Shown: piece by piece, positions 6,036-6,549 of the stretch | Layout of the letters: each line of letters opens with the position of its first letter | Position numbering within the stretch: position 1 is the first letter of the stretch | Source of the DNA: Nocardioidaceae bacterium | GTDB lineage: Bacteria > Actinomycetota > Actinomycetes > Propionibacteriales > Nocardioidaceae | Assembly (NCBI GenBank): GCA_013811715.1 | Contig: JACCUS010000443.1 | Coordinates: forward strand, 1-6,549 | Reading direction: 5' to 3' | DNA: 6,549 bases | Made by a program: the position numbers and the translations under genes | Notes under the pieces: model-generated | Databases searched by the model: none | What the model was told of the DNA's origin: nothing | The model's input: only the letters and a program-made list of their open reading frames with translations

Positions 6036-6493
6036 GTGAATCAAACGATCACGCCGTCTCCGTCGACGCCCTGGACACCGGTCGGCCGGCAGGCCTTCTT
6101 CGATGCGCCGGACAACGCAGCGCCGTACGTCGATATCACCCGCGTCGAGGACACGAACGGCAGGCAGGCTGTGGAGTTTGTCGTCCAAGCCGCCGATCTC
6201 AAGCCGGGCGCCGCGGTGCTGGACATGATGATCACTACCCAGCCGAAGGGAAATATCTGGACCGCCAAGCCGCTGTACGCCATCGACGCATCCGCGACGA
6301 CTGACAGCGATGTCCGGGCTTGACTGCTGAGACGTCCAGCGATGCCAGCGGTGAGATGCGGGTTTCGGTGCCGCGCGCCTGCCTGAGCGAGCTGGAACCT
6401 GGACCGTTCAAGCTGGAGCTGCGTTTGTACACGCCGGTCGAGGGAGGCGGGTTGCACGACTATCTGTCCCCGCGGCCCATCGTGGTCAAGTAG
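6036..6493 (+). pseudogene. Unrecognised small protein gene with an apparent -1 frameshift (divergent from the aminotransferase)
   Basis: A GTG at 6036 opens 95 codons ending in TGA at 6321-6323. A second frame, open from 6305 and lacking its own convincing start, continues with normal high-GC codon use to TAG at 6491-6493. Joining them by one added G near 6315-6318 gives about 152 residues running through DSDVR-G-LTAETSS. The product contains APYVDITRVED early, a middle part with alternating hydrophobic residues, then MRVSVPRACLSELEPG and a tail ending in PRPIVVK. This beta-rich pattern with a VPRxCL motif reminds me of small secreted hypothetical proteins of Nocardioides-like actinobacteria, but no signal peptide is present and no ribosome binding site precedes the GTG. 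The N-terminus may therefore be missing too. No function can be assigned. A sequencing error in the G-run is the main alternative to a true pseudogene. Confidence 0.55.
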
Positions 6494-6549
6494 CAGCGGC
6501 GATGATGTGGTCTCCAGGCAACCTTTTGCGACCCTCACCTGATCGAGAG

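Noticed and set aside
6312..6322. Programmed -1 ribosomal frameshift as an explanation for the split small gene
   Set aside because: The sequence around 6314-6320 does not form an X XXY YYZ slippery heptamer, and I see no clear downstream stimulatory structure, so a base loss is simpler.
6041..6538. Minus-strand open frame of 165 codons opposite the frameshifted small gene
   Set aside because: It is uninterrupted across the frameshift and was therefore considered as the true gene, but the plus-strand frames show better third-position G/C and contain a VPRxCL-type conserved-looking segment, whereas this product has no recognisable feature.
6517..6549. GGCAACC-like motif at the window end resembling an ECF sigma factor -35 element
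   Set aside because: No matching -10 element is found at the expected 16-17 bp spacing and the downstream gene is outside the window, so it cannot be supported.
1..6549. CRISPR arrays, tRNA or rRNA genes, riboswitches
   Set aside because: No regularly spaced repeats, tRNA-like cloverleaf with CCA arm, rRNA segments or recognisable riboswitch cores were seen; gaps between genes are all under 160 bp.

Overview
The window is GC-rich DNA with strong G/C preference at third codon positions, frequent GTG and TTG starts, and a Tat-type lipoprotein signal. Together with protein features such as the GGGEAVE-type class III aminotransferase, this points to a high-GC actinobacterium, possibly Nocardioides-like or Streptomyces-like. 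The genus is a guess from memory of homologues, not a computed placement.

Layout. (1) Positions 3-128 hold the C-terminal end of an IS630-family transposase, cut by the window edge. It is followed by a perfect 10-bp inverted repeat and a short leader. (2) Positions 236-4370 hold a tight four-gene, plus-strand operon for a polyamine-type ABC importer: a Tat/lipoprotein substrate-binding protein, a PotA-like ATPase with a TOBE domain, and two permeases (PotB-like and PotC-like). Gaps are 30, 1 and 0 bp, so translational coupling is likely at the last two junctions. (3) A 152-bp convergent gap (4371-4522) contains hairpins and an imperfect 20-bp-period tandem repeat, but no gene. (4) Positions 4523-5920 on the minus strand (possibly up to 5956) encode a class III PLP-dependent aminotransferase. 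Its short upstream region carries a perfect palindrome over a possible -10 box. (5) Positions 6036-6493 hold an unrecognised small gene that appears to be broken by a one-base frameshift near 6315-6320. (6) Positions 6494-6549 contain nothing I can support.

How it fits together. The importer would bring in putrescine, spermidine or a related amine. The convergent aminotransferase is a reasonable first step for using such an amine, by transferring an amino group to pyruvate or 2-oxoglutarate. No aldehyde dehydrogenase, glutamine-dependent polyamine gene or dedicated regulator lies in the window, so the pathway link rests on proximity and family membership.

I did not find an undescribed defence, mobile or RNA system. 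The most useful second looks are the frameshifted small gene, the palindrome in front of the aminotransferase, and the tandem hairpin repeat in the convergent gap.
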